Part shown: piece by piece, positions 28,654-38,003 of the stretch
Layout: each line of letters starts with the position of its first letter
How positions within the stretch are numbered: position 1 is the stretch's first letter
From: Gammaproteobacteria bacterium
Lineage (GTDB): Bacteria; Pseudomonadota; Gammaproteobacteria; Pseudomonadales; PIVM01
NCBI GenBank assembly: GCA_003353945.1
Contig: PIVM01000023.1
Location: 1-54,767 of the forward strand
DNA length: 54,767 bases
Direction: 5' to 3'
The notes under the pieces: model-generated
What the model was told of the DNA's origin: nothing
Databases searched by the model: none
Seen by the model: only the letters and a program-made list of their open reading frames with translations
Program-made: the position numbers and the translations under genes

Positions 28654-30597
28654 TTATTTATCTGCTTTAAAAACATAGATTCGCAAACTTTCCATATACA
28701 CTTGCGCATCTACATCTTTTTGCAATGCCAAGGTAGTAGCGTATGCATAGTTACTGGCAGCTGCCTCAAGATTATCTTCATCTATAGCAATTTGCGCGTA
28801 TTGCGCATATTTTTGTTCCGGTTTATCAAGTTCTTCTATCAAGCGTTCGCCAATTTTTTCAGAAACCAGATCCGCGAGGCTTTCCAGTATTTCGCTCTCT
28901 GAGGGCAAATCGGCAACTTTCGCTTCCTGCTTGAATTTACCCAACTCCATGCCTTCAATACTTTCATCTTCATAACTTTGCTTTTGCGTAACCGAATCAA
29001 CAAAAATTACCTTGGCAGTGAACGGGTCAACCAAACGAAATATGGCCGAAAACACACCAACCTTTTTCGTGATAGTTGCCTTGATATTGACATCTTCCCT
29101 CCTGACAACCCTTTTTAATTCCGATGGCTTAGTCACATCTCGCTTCTCACGCTTACTAAGCGCTAACCATTCTTGATACTTAGGATTGGACTGCGTGTCG
29201 TAACCCGTAATCACTCGCCTAGTGCGATTACTCGCTTTTTCTGAGGTATCAACTTCTGCATCTAAAATTTCTCCCTGCAAATAGTAGTGGGACAGGTAAC
29301 TCGATGGACCAGGCTCTTTCATTTTACGTTGCAGCCTATCGAACTGTTCTCGCTCAAGAATGCGGATATCATCAGGAATTTTCTGCAACAAAAACTGACT
29401 GACTTTTGAAGATAAACCACGACCAAAAGAACGTTCCTCACTGGAGTTACTGAAAGGGGACGGACTGAGCTTTACTGCTGCCTCTTCCAATACTAGACCT
29501 TTGAGTGTGCGAATATTGCGCTTGACCAAGGCATGTTTTGGTGACAGTTCTTTTAAAACAAATAGATAAGCGAGTGCATATTCTGATATATTTTTTTTCT
29601 GCGCTCGCTCAAAGCGCCGCTCCACCACCTTGATAAACTTCTTCTCGTCTTTACTCATTGGTGCTTTTGGATTAATTTTTCGACGAATATAGTTGGCCCG
29701 TTTATACGCTAGATAAGCTTCTGATAATCGCCCTTTTTCCATCTCTTTCTTCCCAAGCGCGATAAAATAATTTGAAATATCCCCAGCTGTTTGACTAATC
29801 TGATCCTTTACCATCGGAAATCCCGGTGACAGTGACAGCTGATAAAATAACTGATACGCCTCGTCTGGATGACCAGCCCCTAAAGCGTCCCAAAATCGCT
29901 GTTCAAAAGTGCCGGTTTCAATTCGTAATTTTTGCTCCTCCAGCCCAATAAATTCTGGATCACCGACTGCTACTGACTCCAGCATAGATTTTGCCTCCTC
30001 ATAACTCTTGCCATCAACAGCAATAACAGCACGGTTATACAGATCTACTATTGCATCGTTACGTAGTTGCTCATACTGTGCACCTTTCTCCCCTCCGTAA
30101 AGATTGGCAACCTCCTGCATCATGCTCAATTTTTTTGAAATCTGCTCTTGGCCCAATTTTTGTATCTGTGTTACACGTTGATCTATCTCACCCTTCATGT
30201 CTTGCAGTTGCTGGGCATATGTTAGCTGCCATCGTGCATGAAACGGCGCATCCCAGTTTTTTACTTCAGCAAGCTCACCAATGGCCTGCTCGAAGTCTGA
30301 ATAGGTCAACATGCCATTTGCGTCTTTTGCAGCTACCAGTGTCGCGGCAATCTGTTGCTGCTTATTGACCGCCATCTTTTTACCAATCTGCTCCATCTGC
30401 GCCTGAACTTGCTTTACTTGCTCGCTACCAGCCTCCAATTTGATTTTTTCTCCTTCCAACTTGTTATATATCGGCAACAACTGGCCTTCACGCTCAGCTT
30501 TGCTCAGCTCCTCCTGACTAGCAATAGGCGCTGGAGTTGCACAGGCAGTCAATATCAAGACAACAGCCAGTCCAAAACCGTAACGAAGATTTATCAT
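28654..30597 (-). CDS. Large lipoprotein with TPR-like and CsgG-like regions
   Basis: 647 aa from ATG 30597, supported by AGGTGA upstream and by a lipoprotein signal directly after it: lipobox LTAC with C19. The frame is open to 30741, but that extension would bury the signal. Residues about 40-370 are helical, with coiled-coil and TPR-like segments (LGKKEMEKGRLSEAYLAYKRA). Residues about 375-590 resemble the CsgG/LpoB fold: a start like SKVSQFLLQKIPDD, then RILEREQFDRLQ, YYLQGEILDAEV and FSAIFRLVDPFTAKVIF. A final TPR-like helix pair closes it. The lipid anchor suggests an envelope role such as scaffold or export. Its function is unknown; similarity to CsgG is by eye and moderate. Confidence 0.75.
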   Translation of the reverse strand: MINLRYGFGLAVVLILTACATPAPIASQEELSKAEREGQLLPIYNKLEGEKIKLEAGSEQVKQVQAQMEQIGKKMAVNKQQQIAATLVAAKDANGMLTYSDFEQAIGELAEVKNWDAPFHARWQLTYAQQLQDMKGEIDQRVTQIQKLGQEQISKKLSMMQEVANLYGGEKGAQYEQLRNDAIVDLYNRAVIAVDGKSYEEAKSMLESVAVGDPEFIGLEEQKLRIETGTFEQRFWDALGAGHPDEAYQLFYQLSLSPGFPMVKDQISQTAGDISNYFIALGKKEMEKGRLSEAYLAYKRANYIRRKINPKAPMSKDEKKFIKVVERRFERAQKKNISEYALAYLFVLKELSPKHALVKRNIRTLKGLVLEEAAVKLSPSPFSNSSEERSFGRGLSSKVSQFLLQKIPDDIRILEREQFDRLQRKMKEPGPSSYLSHYYLQGEILDAEVDTSEKASNRTRRVITGYDTQSNPKYQEWLALSKREKRDVTKPSELKRVVRREDVNIKATITKKVGVFSAIFRLVDPFTAKVIFVDSVTQKQSYEDESIEGMELGKFKQEAKVADLPSESEILESLADLVSEKIGERLIEELDKPEQKYAQYAQIAIDEDNLEAAASNYAYATTLALQKDVDAQVYMESLRIYVFKADK

Positions 30598-30881
30598 ATT
30601 TTCACCTATCAGTTTCACCGGATGACGAAGAATGAAGAGACGCATTTTACACCGGGTATACTTAGTTGTTATAAGCAAGAAGATACAGCTCCCAGTATAG
30701 CCATAGATCAGGGTGACTGCCGCGCAGATTGCAACAGCCATTATCGACTAGCTACAGTTTCTGACGCCAGAAAATGATTGAAAAGCCAGTTGTTTGCTGT
30801 TCAGCGATCATGATTTGATAAGAGATTCAACCAAGTCCTCTTTTTTACTACTTTTGTTCTACTAAGCGACAAGCAGCAGGA

Positions 30882-31397
30882 TTATTCGGGCAGTTGTGGA
30901 GAATAATCAAACTCAGCCACCAACAACGCCTTTATGCTGAAATAGATAATGGAAAACATCCCCCAGGCTAAACCAACTAATACACCCGCATCAACAATGC
31001 CTCGCCATGGTTGTTCAAGATAGCCAACACCGATAATTAATAACACAATCATCACTGTCAAAATATATCGCGATTTAATACGAGCCCGTGTCGCATGAAA
31101 ATAACTGCCACAAAAAAGCGGGCTGAGAACTACGTGTAATAAATTGGGATTCAAGTACAAATGTCGAACACGTGCTGCCACATTAGGCGCTGCACTCTTT
31201 TGGAAACCTTTGTAACCTTCCATATAGGCCATAAAAAAGACATTCAGCACCAGCAAAAACCAGTGATACCACAACAACTCCAGCTCAAATATCTCGACCA
31301 TATAGGGAGCCAAACGCGTTAATGCCCAGGCGAGCAACAGCGAAAGGCCTGTAACACCCCATATTGCTCCCGCTAAGCCTAACAATTTGCTCTCCAC
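30882..31397 (-). CDS. Hypothetical four-helix membrane protein
   Basis: 171 aa with four hydrophobic segments (about 8-27, 42-60, 112-128, 135-155) and a polar, basic stretch around HLYLNPNLLH in the middle, probably cytoplasmic. The order and the MAYMEGYKGFQ segment suggest a conserved family, but none is recognised. It lies 284 nt upstream of the lipoprotein gene on the same strand; a shared role is only possible. Confidence 0.75.
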   Translation of the reverse strand: MESKLLGLAGAIWGVTGLSLLLAWALTRLAPYMVEIFELELLWYHWFLLVLNVFFMAYMEGYKGFQKSAAPNVAARVRHLYLNPNLLHVVLSPLFCGSYFHATRARIKSRYILTVMIVLLIIGVGYLEQPWRGIVDAGVLVGLAWGMFSIIYFSIKALLVAEFDYSPQLPE

Positions 31398-31923
31398 TAC
31401 TATGCCACTTATGTCACTATGCCACGCAAAACCATGAGTTAAATCGAAACTAGCAGACTCTAGTCTAATGTGATATCCAACTATTGAACAGCAGACTTTG
31501 TGGTTTCACAGTACCTTGTATCAAGCAATGCTTATGTGTTTTATTTCATTTTAATTAGATGGAAAGACATTAACGCATCTGATTGTTCAATTGTTAACCC
31601 TACCACATCAACAGAATTAGCCCACAGTGCTAACACCACCCTGGCAATCATCCTAAATTGGTCTTCTTTTTGCTGGGATGCAGTAATTCAGAGTTGATGA
31701 CATGCTCGAAAAAAACACAGAATTCGATCATAAAACCGAGTTAAATCAACTAATTAAGATGCATTCTTTCTGCAACCCTTACCTCAACTACTCAAATTAG
31801 CCGGGCAATAGACCAAACACATCACAAATGACAAAGAAAGAACTCAAGAGTTCTGGATAGAACCAGGCGAATTGAGCTATGATTCGGCCCGCTCCCCCAA
31901 TCACCATAGCTTTGAGGCTTTCA
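31398..31923. other. Intergenic region upstream of the YfaZ-like gene
   Basis: No supported gene. A direct repeat actatgccac at 31399-31408 and 31416-31425 lies just ahead of the minus-strand membrane protein. A 65-codon frame at 31500-31697 shows no ribosome site or protein-like pattern. Confidence 0.35.
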
Positions 31924-32466
31924 ATGAAAAAATACTTTCTGTTGTTCAGTCTGGCTTTATCTGCATGTCCAACTCTGGCAAATACGTTGCATTTGGCGCT
32001 CAGTAACCATACCGCCGAACTTGGATACTCAGCACAAAATAGCAAGGATACGATGAGCGAGCTCAGCTGGTTGCATCATGAGGATGAAGGAGACTTGGCA
32101 GGGATAGGATTCTATGGAGTTGGTACAAACAAAGGTATTCAAGGCAAGGTTGGCGGTAAATTATTTTATGTCGACATAGACAATACTTACAGTGGACAAG
32201 GCTTGGCTATTGGCGGCGCCCTCTCTATGAAGCTTGGCAACAGCCTGTGCCTTGAAGGCAATATTCACTACGCTCCCAGCGTCACTTCTTTTAAGAAAGT
32301 CGAAAAGCTTGAACAGTGGGGTGCTCAGCTTATCTATGAGGTGATGCAAAATGCCAATGTGTTTGTCGGTTATCGCAACGTCGATGTCGAACTGAAGGAT
32401 TCGCATAACAATAAGGAGATTGAACTTCATCAAGGTGGCTATGTCGGTTTGAGCATCAAGTTCTAG
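31924..32466 (+). CDS. YfaZ-like outer membrane protein
   Basis: 180 aa from ATG 31924 (GAGG six bases before); an upstream in-frame start would spoil the signal peptide. The Sec signal ends at about TLA-NT (residue 20). The mature part alternates polar and hydrophobic residues in short glycine-rich strands, such as GGALSMKLGNSLCLEGNIHYAP and VFVGYRNVDVEL, as in the YfaZ family of small beta-barrels; the length also matches. It ends with SIKF, a C-terminal aromatic typical of barrel proteins. It is convergent with the next gene (26 nt). Function unknown. Confidence 0.7.
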   Translation: MKKYFLLFSLALSACPTLANTLHLALSNHTAELGYSAQNSKDTMSELSWLHHEDEGDLAGIGFYGVGTNKGIQGKVGGKLFYVDIDNTYSGQGLAIGGALSMKLGNSLCLEGNIHYAPSVTSFKKVEKLEQWGAQLIYEVMQNANVFVGYRNVDVELKDSHNNKEIELHQGGYVGLSIKF

Positions 32467-32492
32467 CCCGCATTTCAGACAAACAAGTTACT

Positions 32493-33596
32493 TTATTCTT
32501 CAGAAAAAATAAGATCTAAACGTAATGTGAACGATGTTGTGAGAGAGAAGTTTTCTTCACGCTGAAAATAAAAATCTGGCGTAAACGACACATACAGCCA
32601 ATTGCGATATAACTTCTTTCGCAGCGTTGTCTGAATAAAATACGCACTGGTTCGCGGTACTGGCTGACTTTCTCCCAACACTCCCACCGAATAATCAATC
32701 ACATGCTCATCATCCAGAATGTGGAAGGTAGAGATCACTTCGGCAAATTCAAAACGGTTTTCTTGATCACTAAATTGCGCCTCAGATTTGGCACGAAAAA
32801 AGTAGCTATCTGTAATCGGTCGTTCAAAAAACAACTGCGTCCGCTCGCCAAAACCATCATCATCAAAATAATAAAACTTCTGGCGAATCCGCATCTGCCA
32901 TTGCTCATTAATGCGGTGGGTTCGGCGAAACCTTAATCTAATGAATGGATCTAGCGGCAACGGCGTTCGCAGCCCAGCATCCAAGCTGGTTCTCCATTTG
33001 TAGCGTTCAGACAGTAAAAATTGAAAAGCCCCCGACAAACCACTATCGTCTCCCAATCGAACATCTTCGGTCGGTATCGAATCACGATTTTTATCCAGCA
33101 AACTATCGGTGTCTTGCGGGTCCGTTTCGAACACCAGCTTAAGCCTGCTTTCCGTATAGGGAAGATCCAGCTTCAGCTTTAATTTCTGTTTGCTTGTTAA
33201 CTTTCCTCCGCGATCAAAGCGCTGCGACAAACTCAGCCTAATGTAACTGCCATTTACCAACTGCTCTGCAGCTTCACCAGCAAAAAACCGATCCATGTTT
33301 TCCGCCATCTCAGAGATGTTTTTTGACAGCAAATCCCGTGTGCCCACTAGCCACTCAACGCTTTTCCCTATATTTGTATCACCAACCACATTATCCGCCT
33401 TGTTTACGGGTTGATGTTCTGCTGAATCTTTGCTGGTTTCTTCTGATTCCTGGGCATTTTTAATAATTTCTTCAATAATTTCTTCGTTTGAACGTTCAGC
33501 CACAAGCAAGGGCTGAGCAGCCAGCATTGGCGGAGATATCAGCAATAAGCCAACAAATATCAGGCTCTGCAAACAAAGCCATCTCCCACAATCCAA
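32493..33596 (-). CDS. Probable outer-membrane beta-barrel protein of unknown function
   Basis: 367 aa. It opens with TTG: no ATG fits, and AGGAGG lies 8 nt before this TTG, which decides the start. The signal peptide ends near MLAAQ (residue about 27). A short acidic, helix-prone segment (about 32-75) is followed by strand-rich sequence with many aromatic strand ends, such as RLSLSQRF, KLKLDLPYTESRLKLVF and RLRFRRTHRI, and a C-terminal LRLDLIFSEE. This fits a 10- to 14-strand barrel, but no family is recognised. It ends close to the convergent YfaZ-like gene. Confidence 0.7.
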   Translation of the reverse strand: MDCGRWLCLQSLIFVGLLLISPPMLAAQPLLVAERSNEEIIEEIIKNAQESEETSKDSAEHQPVNKADNVVGDTNIGKSVEWLVGTRDLLSKNISEMAENMDRFFAGEAAEQLVNGSYIRLSLSQRFDRGGKLTSKQKLKLKLDLPYTESRLKLVFETDPQDTDSLLDKNRDSIPTEDVRLGDDSGLSGAFQFLLSERYKWRTSLDAGLRTPLPLDPFIRLRFRRTHRINEQWQMRIRQKFYYFDDDGFGERTQLFFERPITDSYFFRAKSEAQFSDQENRFEFAEVISTFHILDDEHVIDYSVGVLGESQPVPRTSAYFIQTTLRKKLYRNWLYVSFTPDFYFQREENFSLTTSFTLRLDLIFSEE

Positions 33597-34118
33597 GAAT
33601 TACGCCTCCTTTTTTAGGTGTGATCGATATTTCAGCAACGTCATCGTAGCGCACTTTATAATTGACAAACATTGTGCGGTATATACGACTATAATATCCA
33701 GTCACTGGACTAATATGTACTCCCTCATTTCTAAATGAAATATGAGGCTCTCAAATATGAGTAATCGAGCCATATCTATTCCAGAGTACAATTTCTATAC
33801 TATAACTATTTCTAGCAGCGATAATTAATATTTTGCAACGAGCAAGCTAAGATTACTGATTATCAGTTCGCAAAAACTATCACAGATGTGACTCTGAGAG
33901 GTGTTTACAATACGCGATAATGAAAAGGTTTGATATTTAGTCTATAAACCATGGCTACGCTGCTCAAAAATGCTCTTCTGACACAAGACAAAGCACCAAC
34001 ATGTTATGGGAGTAACGCCTAACTGCCCTTTATATCGCCCTTAACCAAGCACCCGAATGAAGGCTGTGGTAAAGTATGGCCGCTTTTTCATCGTAGAAAA
34101 GTATTATTGGTTCCTTCT
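33597..34118. other. Intergenic region upstream of the TRAP operon
   Basis: No supported gene. The region is AT-rich and divergent between the barrel gene and tatT, so it should hold both promoters. A short ccagt-c-actgg dyad at about 33700 is the only clear symmetry. Confidence 0.35.
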
Positions 34119-35018
34119 ATGTTCTTTAATCGCTCTTTCCTCACAATGTTGTACAACTGTTCGTTGACACCTTGTGTTTACGTTTTAGCACCTCTCATTT
34201 CCTTCGTATTACTCAGCGGCTGCGGCACCCTGATTGCCTCACAAACCAGCCAATTTGCTGACAGCCTGTCCAATGCCATGCTGGATAGCGACGATCCCGC
34301 TACAGTTTCCGAAGCAATGCCAACCTTTCTTGTACTATTGGATGGAATGCTCAGAGATGACAACAGCGTGCCGTTGTTGCTTGCAGCGGCAAAACTCAAC
34401 AGCGCTTATGCAAGCGTTTTTCTTAATGAAGGCGAGCGTCAACAAAAACTCGCTAAAAAGGGATTTTCGTATGCATCCAAAGCAGCCTGCCAACACAATA
34501 AACTTTTTTGCTCACTGAAAACAACAAGTTATGAGCATTTTCAGCGTTCAAGCCAACGATTCGTTCAAGCTGACGTTCCCGTCATTTACACTCTTGCCAG
34601 CAGCTGGTTAACCGTAATCCAAACCAACAGCGGCGACTGGCAGGCAGTTGCTGAGCTACCTAAAGTAAAGTTATTGCTTGAATCAGTCATTACCCTTGAC
34701 GAAAGTTATGATTATGGTGGCGCTCATCTGTATTTAGGGGGAATTGCCACGCTGTTACCACCAAACTTAGGCGGCAAACCCGATATTGGTAAACAACACT
34801 TTGAACGCACAATTGCCTTATCTGAAGGACGCCACCTATTGGCCAAAGTGGAGTTTGCGCGCCGTTATGCCCGTCTTGTATTCGACCAATCCCTGCATCA
34901 CCGATTACTAACCGAAGTCCTGGAAGCTGATATCCATGAATCCGGTCTTACCCTGATGAACGCCATCGCTCAGCAACAAGCAAAACAGCTATTGGCTGAA
35001 GAAGTCGATTATTTTTAA
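34119..35018 (+). CDS. TRAP transporter TatT-family lipoprotein
   Basis: 299 aa from ATG 34119; an in-frame TTG at 34107 and ATG at 34146 are alternatives, and the ribosome site is weak. The lipobox LSGC (C35) marks an anchored lipoprotein. The rest is helical with TPR-like repeats, matching the TatT (TRAP-associated T component) family, known as a trimeric partner of the TRAP solute-binding protein. Typical segments are LLAAAKLNSAYASVF and GGAHLYLGGIATLLPPNLGGKP. It is the first gene of tatT-dctP-dctQ-dctM, 25 nt before dctP. Role: helps deliver or retain a hydrophobic or organic ligand at the periplasmic side; the ligand is unknown. Confidence 0.85.
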   Translation: MFFNRSFLTMLYNCSLTPCVYVLAPLISFVLLSGCGTLIASQTSQFADSLSNAMLDSDDPATVSEAMPTFLVLLDGMLRDDNSVPLLLAAAKLNSAYASVFLNEGERQQKLAKKGFSYASKAACQHNKLFCSLKTTSYEHFQRSSQRFVQADVPVIYTLASSWLTVIQTNSGDWQAVAELPKVKLLLESVITLDESYDYGGAHLYLGGIATLLPPNLGGKPDIGKQHFERTIALSEGRHLLAKVEFARRYARLVFDQSLHHRLLTEVLEADIHESGLTLMNAIAQQQAKQLLAEEVDYF

Positions 35019-35043
35019 CCTGTTAGAACGTACCGAGATATTT

Positions 35044-36096
35044 ATGACGAGAATACTTTCCACACTGCATCGCCTCAGCCTGCCCCTGCTTTTTGTGCTG
35101 TTACTTTGCCCAACCATCAGCCAGGCAAAAGTGCTTAAAATCGCCACTGTTTCTCCAGATGGCTCCAGTTGGATGAAACGCATACGTGTCGCCGGTAAAG
35201 AGATCGAACAGGCAACCAATGGCCGGGTCAAATTCAAGTTCTACCCTGGCGGGGTGATGGGCAGCGATAAGGCCGTATTACGCAAGATTCGCATCGGTCA
35301 ATTACACGGTGGCGCTTTTTCCGGTGGCGCCTTGTCCACCTTCTACCCTGACAGCCAGGTGTATAACATGCCGCTGGCGTTTCGTTCTTTTGACGAGGTT
35401 GATTATGTACGCCGCCACATGGACCAAGATATCGTAAGCGGATTCGCCCGCGCCGGCATGATTACCTTCGGGCTTGCCGAAGGTGGCTTAGCTTATATGA
35501 TGACTAATGAACCGGTGCAAAACCTAGCCGCTCTTAACCAGCAAAAAATCTGGGTACCCAATGATGATCCAGCCTCTTTACTTGCTGCCGAAGCATTCGG
35601 CATTACCTCTATTCCCTTAGGCATTGCAGATGTGCTGGCAAGCCTGCAAACAGGCTTAATAAACGCGGTGGCCGCCTCTCCCATCGCCGCCATCGCCTTG
35701 CAATGGCATACTCAAGTTAAGTACATCACCGACCTGCCCTTGTTATATTTTTACGCCACACTGGCGATCGACAAAAAAGTCTTTGATAAGCTCTCTTCAT
35801 CAGACCAGCAAATCGTGCATAACGTGATGGGCAAGGCATTCAAGCAGATTGACCAGCAAAACCGCAAGGACAATCTAGCCGCCTTCACGGCCTTAAAAAA
35901 ACAAGGCATTAACACCGTGACTCCTGACAGGCAACAACTGCAGAAATGGCGGAAAACGGCCGACAACGCCATCTCCAATATTATTGGCAATGGGCAACTG
36001 TCAGCACAAATAGTCAATACGCTAAAATCCCATCTGCAGGAATACCGCAAACAAAAAAGTGCAGCTCAAGAGGTTACTGCGATCAATGACCACTAA
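35044..36096 (+). CDS. TRAP transporter periplasmic solute-binding protein (DctP family)
   Basis: 350 aa with a Sec signal (cleavage SQA-K, residue 28). The mature protein begins KVLKIATVSPDGSSWMK and continues with EIEQATNGRVKFKFYPGGVMGSD, both classic DctP-family features. It captures an organic ligand for DctQM. The pairing with TatT suggests the TatPT branch, reported to bind hydrophobic or unusual ligands in Treponema; the ligand here cannot be read. It overlaps the start of dctQ by a few bases. Confidence 0.92.
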   Translation: MTRILSTLHRLSLPLLFVLLLCPTISQAKVLKIATVSPDGSSWMKRIRVAGKEIEQATNGRVKFKFYPGGVMGSDKAVLRKIRIGQLHGGAFSGGALSTFYPDSQVYNMPLAFRSFDEVDYVRRHMDQDIVSGFARAGMITFGLAEGGLAYMMTNEPVQNLAALNQQKIWVPNDDPASLLAAEAFGITSIPLGIADVLASLQTGLINAVAASPIAAIALQWHTQVKYITDLPLLYFYATLAIDKKVFDKLSSSDQQIVHNVMGKAFKQIDQQNRKDNLAAFTALKKQGINTVTPDRQQLQKWRKTADNAISNIIGNGQLSAQIVNTLKSHLQEYRKQKSAAQEVTAINDH

Positions 36097-36571
36097 GGCA
36101 AAATCGCGATGGCGCCTGTTACATTGGCTGGAAGACGGTACGCTCGTTTGTCTGGTTGTTATTCTTGTAGGCTTATCCGTCACCCAGATTGTCCTGCGCA
36201 ACCTGGGTGATAGCGGTCTGATATGGGCGGAAAACGCATTGCGCATTTTGGTGTTATGGATTGCCATGTTTGGCGCAATGCGCGCCAGCCGCGAAGGCCA
36301 ACACATCACTATTGACATATTAGCGCGCTATTTTTCCGGTCACACGCAATTAGTCATATGCAGCGTTGCATTATTGATCAGCGCACTGGTCTGTTTCATA
36401 GCCGCTTATTACAGCCTGCAACTTGTGTTACTTGAATATGAAGACCGCTCACTCGCCTTTCTTAGTATGCCCTCCTGGCTGTGTGAAAGTATCATCCCCT
36501 TTGCCTTGCTCATTATTGCCTGCCGCTTATTGCTTCAATCAGTAACCATGGTGATGCAATATGATAGCTAG
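36086..36571 (+). CDS. TRAP transporter small permease (DctQ)
   Basis: 161 aa from ATG 36086, with start 36059 as an alternative that overlaps dctP more. Four hydrophobic segments are visible, and the QIVLRNLGDSGLIWAEN-LRILVLWIAMFGA region with the following ASREGQHITIDIL is the DctQ signature. It forms the membrane complex with DctM, whose gene overlaps by 11 nt. Confidence 0.9.
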   Translation: MTTKAKSRWRLLHWLEDGTLVCLVVILVGLSVTQIVLRNLGDSGLIWAENALRILVLWIAMFGAMRASREGQHITIDILARYFSGHTQLVICSVALLISALVCFIAAYYSLQLVLLEYEDRSLAFLSMPSWLCESIIPFALLIIACRLLLQSVTMVMQYDS

Positions 36572-37841
36572 CCTCGTTACTTGTGGCCTGGTTTTTCTGG
36601 CTTTGTGTGGCGCACCCATTTTTGTCGTTATTCTTGCTGCAGCAATGCTGGGTTTTTATTTCACCGATATACCCCTTTCAGTCGTTGCAATCGAAATCTA
36701 CCGCATAACCGATACGCCACTACTGGTCGCCCTACCTTTGTTCACTCTGGCTGGCTATATCCTTGCTGAAAGCCAGGCATCAAAACGCCTGGTGCGGGTC
36801 ACTCAGGCGATGGTTGGGTGGCTACCCAACGGCCTTTCATTAATTGCCTTTATTACCTGCGCTTTGTTCACCGCTTTTACGGGTGCCTCTGGCGTCACCA
36901 TCGTAGCAATAGGTGCGCTACTCTATCCAGCCCTCAAACATGTCGGTTATTCCGAACGCTACAGCCTTGGCTTAATTACCAGTTCTGGCAGCCTGGGCCT
37001 GCTGCTGGCCCCGTCTCTGCCTTTGATTCTTTACGGCATTATTGCTCAGCAAATGAATGTCGGCGCCCCCTTCACCCTTCAGCAATTGTTTCTTGCAGGC
37101 ATTCTGCCGGCTTTGCTGATGATCACGCTACTGTCAGCCTGGAGTTTATGGAGTCATCGACACGACCCCATTGCCACTCAACGCTTTAATGCCAGCGAAT
37201 TAAAAACCGCACTGGCCGAGGCCAAATGGGAAATCCCTTTACCCTTTATCGTACTCATCGGTATCTACGGTGGTGTTTTTGCCATTTCGGAAACAGCGAC
37301 TATCACAGTCGTCTATGTGCTGATATCGGAAGCTCTGATTTATCGTGAAATCAATACTCGGCAATTATTGCATGTCGTGCAAGAATCCATGACGATGGTC
37401 GGCGGCATTATTTTGATCTTAAGTGCTTCACTGGCTTTTACAAATTTATTGATCGACTCGGATGTTCCAACAACACTATTCCATTTTATTCAGGAGCATA
37501 TACACAGTAAAATCAGCTTTCTGATTCTGTTGAACTTGTTTCTGTTGATGCTGGGCGCCATCCTCGATATTTTTTCAGCTATTGTCATCATCGTCCCGTT
37601 GATACTGCCGGTAGCTGCCGCTTATGGCATTCACCCCGTTCACCTCGGCATTATCTTTTTAGCGAATATGCAAATCGGTTATTTCACTCCGCCGGTAGGC
37701 ATGAATTTATTTATCGCCAGCTATCGCTTTAAAAAACCCATCATTGAACTTTACCATGCCGCCATTCCTTTTATGCTGGTATTGCTGTTTGCTCTATTGC
37801 TAATCACCTATATACCCTGGCTAAGCTTGGCGCTTATCTGA
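36561..37841 (+). CDS. TRAP transporter large permease (DctM)
   Basis: 426 aa with 11-12 hydrophobic segments. The family features are present: PLLVALPLFTLAGYIL, FTGASGVTIVAIGALLYP, SSGSLGLLLAPSLPLILYG and a C-terminal IGYFTPPVGMNLFIAS. It is the ion-coupled translocation subunit, driven by a Na+ or H+ gradient. Last gene of the TRAP operon; no terminator hairpin is obvious after it. Confidence 0.94.
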   Translation: MIASLVTCGLVFLALCGAPIFVVILAAAMLGFYFTDIPLSVVAIEIYRITDTPLLVALPLFTLAGYILAESQASKRLVRVTQAMVGWLPNGLSLIAFITCALFTAFTGASGVTIVAIGALLYPALKHVGYSERYSLGLITSSGSLGLLLAPSLPLILYGIIAQQMNVGAPFTLQQLFLAGILPALLMITLLSAWSLWSHRHDPIATQRFNASELKTALAEAKWEIPLPFIVLIGIYGGVFAISETATITVVYVLISEALIYREINTRQLLHVVQESMTMVGGIILILSASLAFTNLLIDSDVPTTLFHFIQEHIHSKISFLILLNLFLLMLGAILDIFSAIVIIVPLILPVAAAYGIHPVHLGIIFLANMQIGYFTPPVGMNLFIASYRFKKPIIELYHAAIPFMLVLLFALLLITYIPWLSLALI

Positions 37842-38003
37842 TTGTGGACCGTGGAAATAACGAATATTTTTTCAAAACATCATACTGATGAACCAGCAGT
37901 TTTATTAACTGCATTTCCTCAGCTCTCATTATTCTTTGACATTTGACTAATCGAGCCAAGCATCTTATTTTTTAAACTGATACTGCATTAATACGAGTTT
38001 GCC

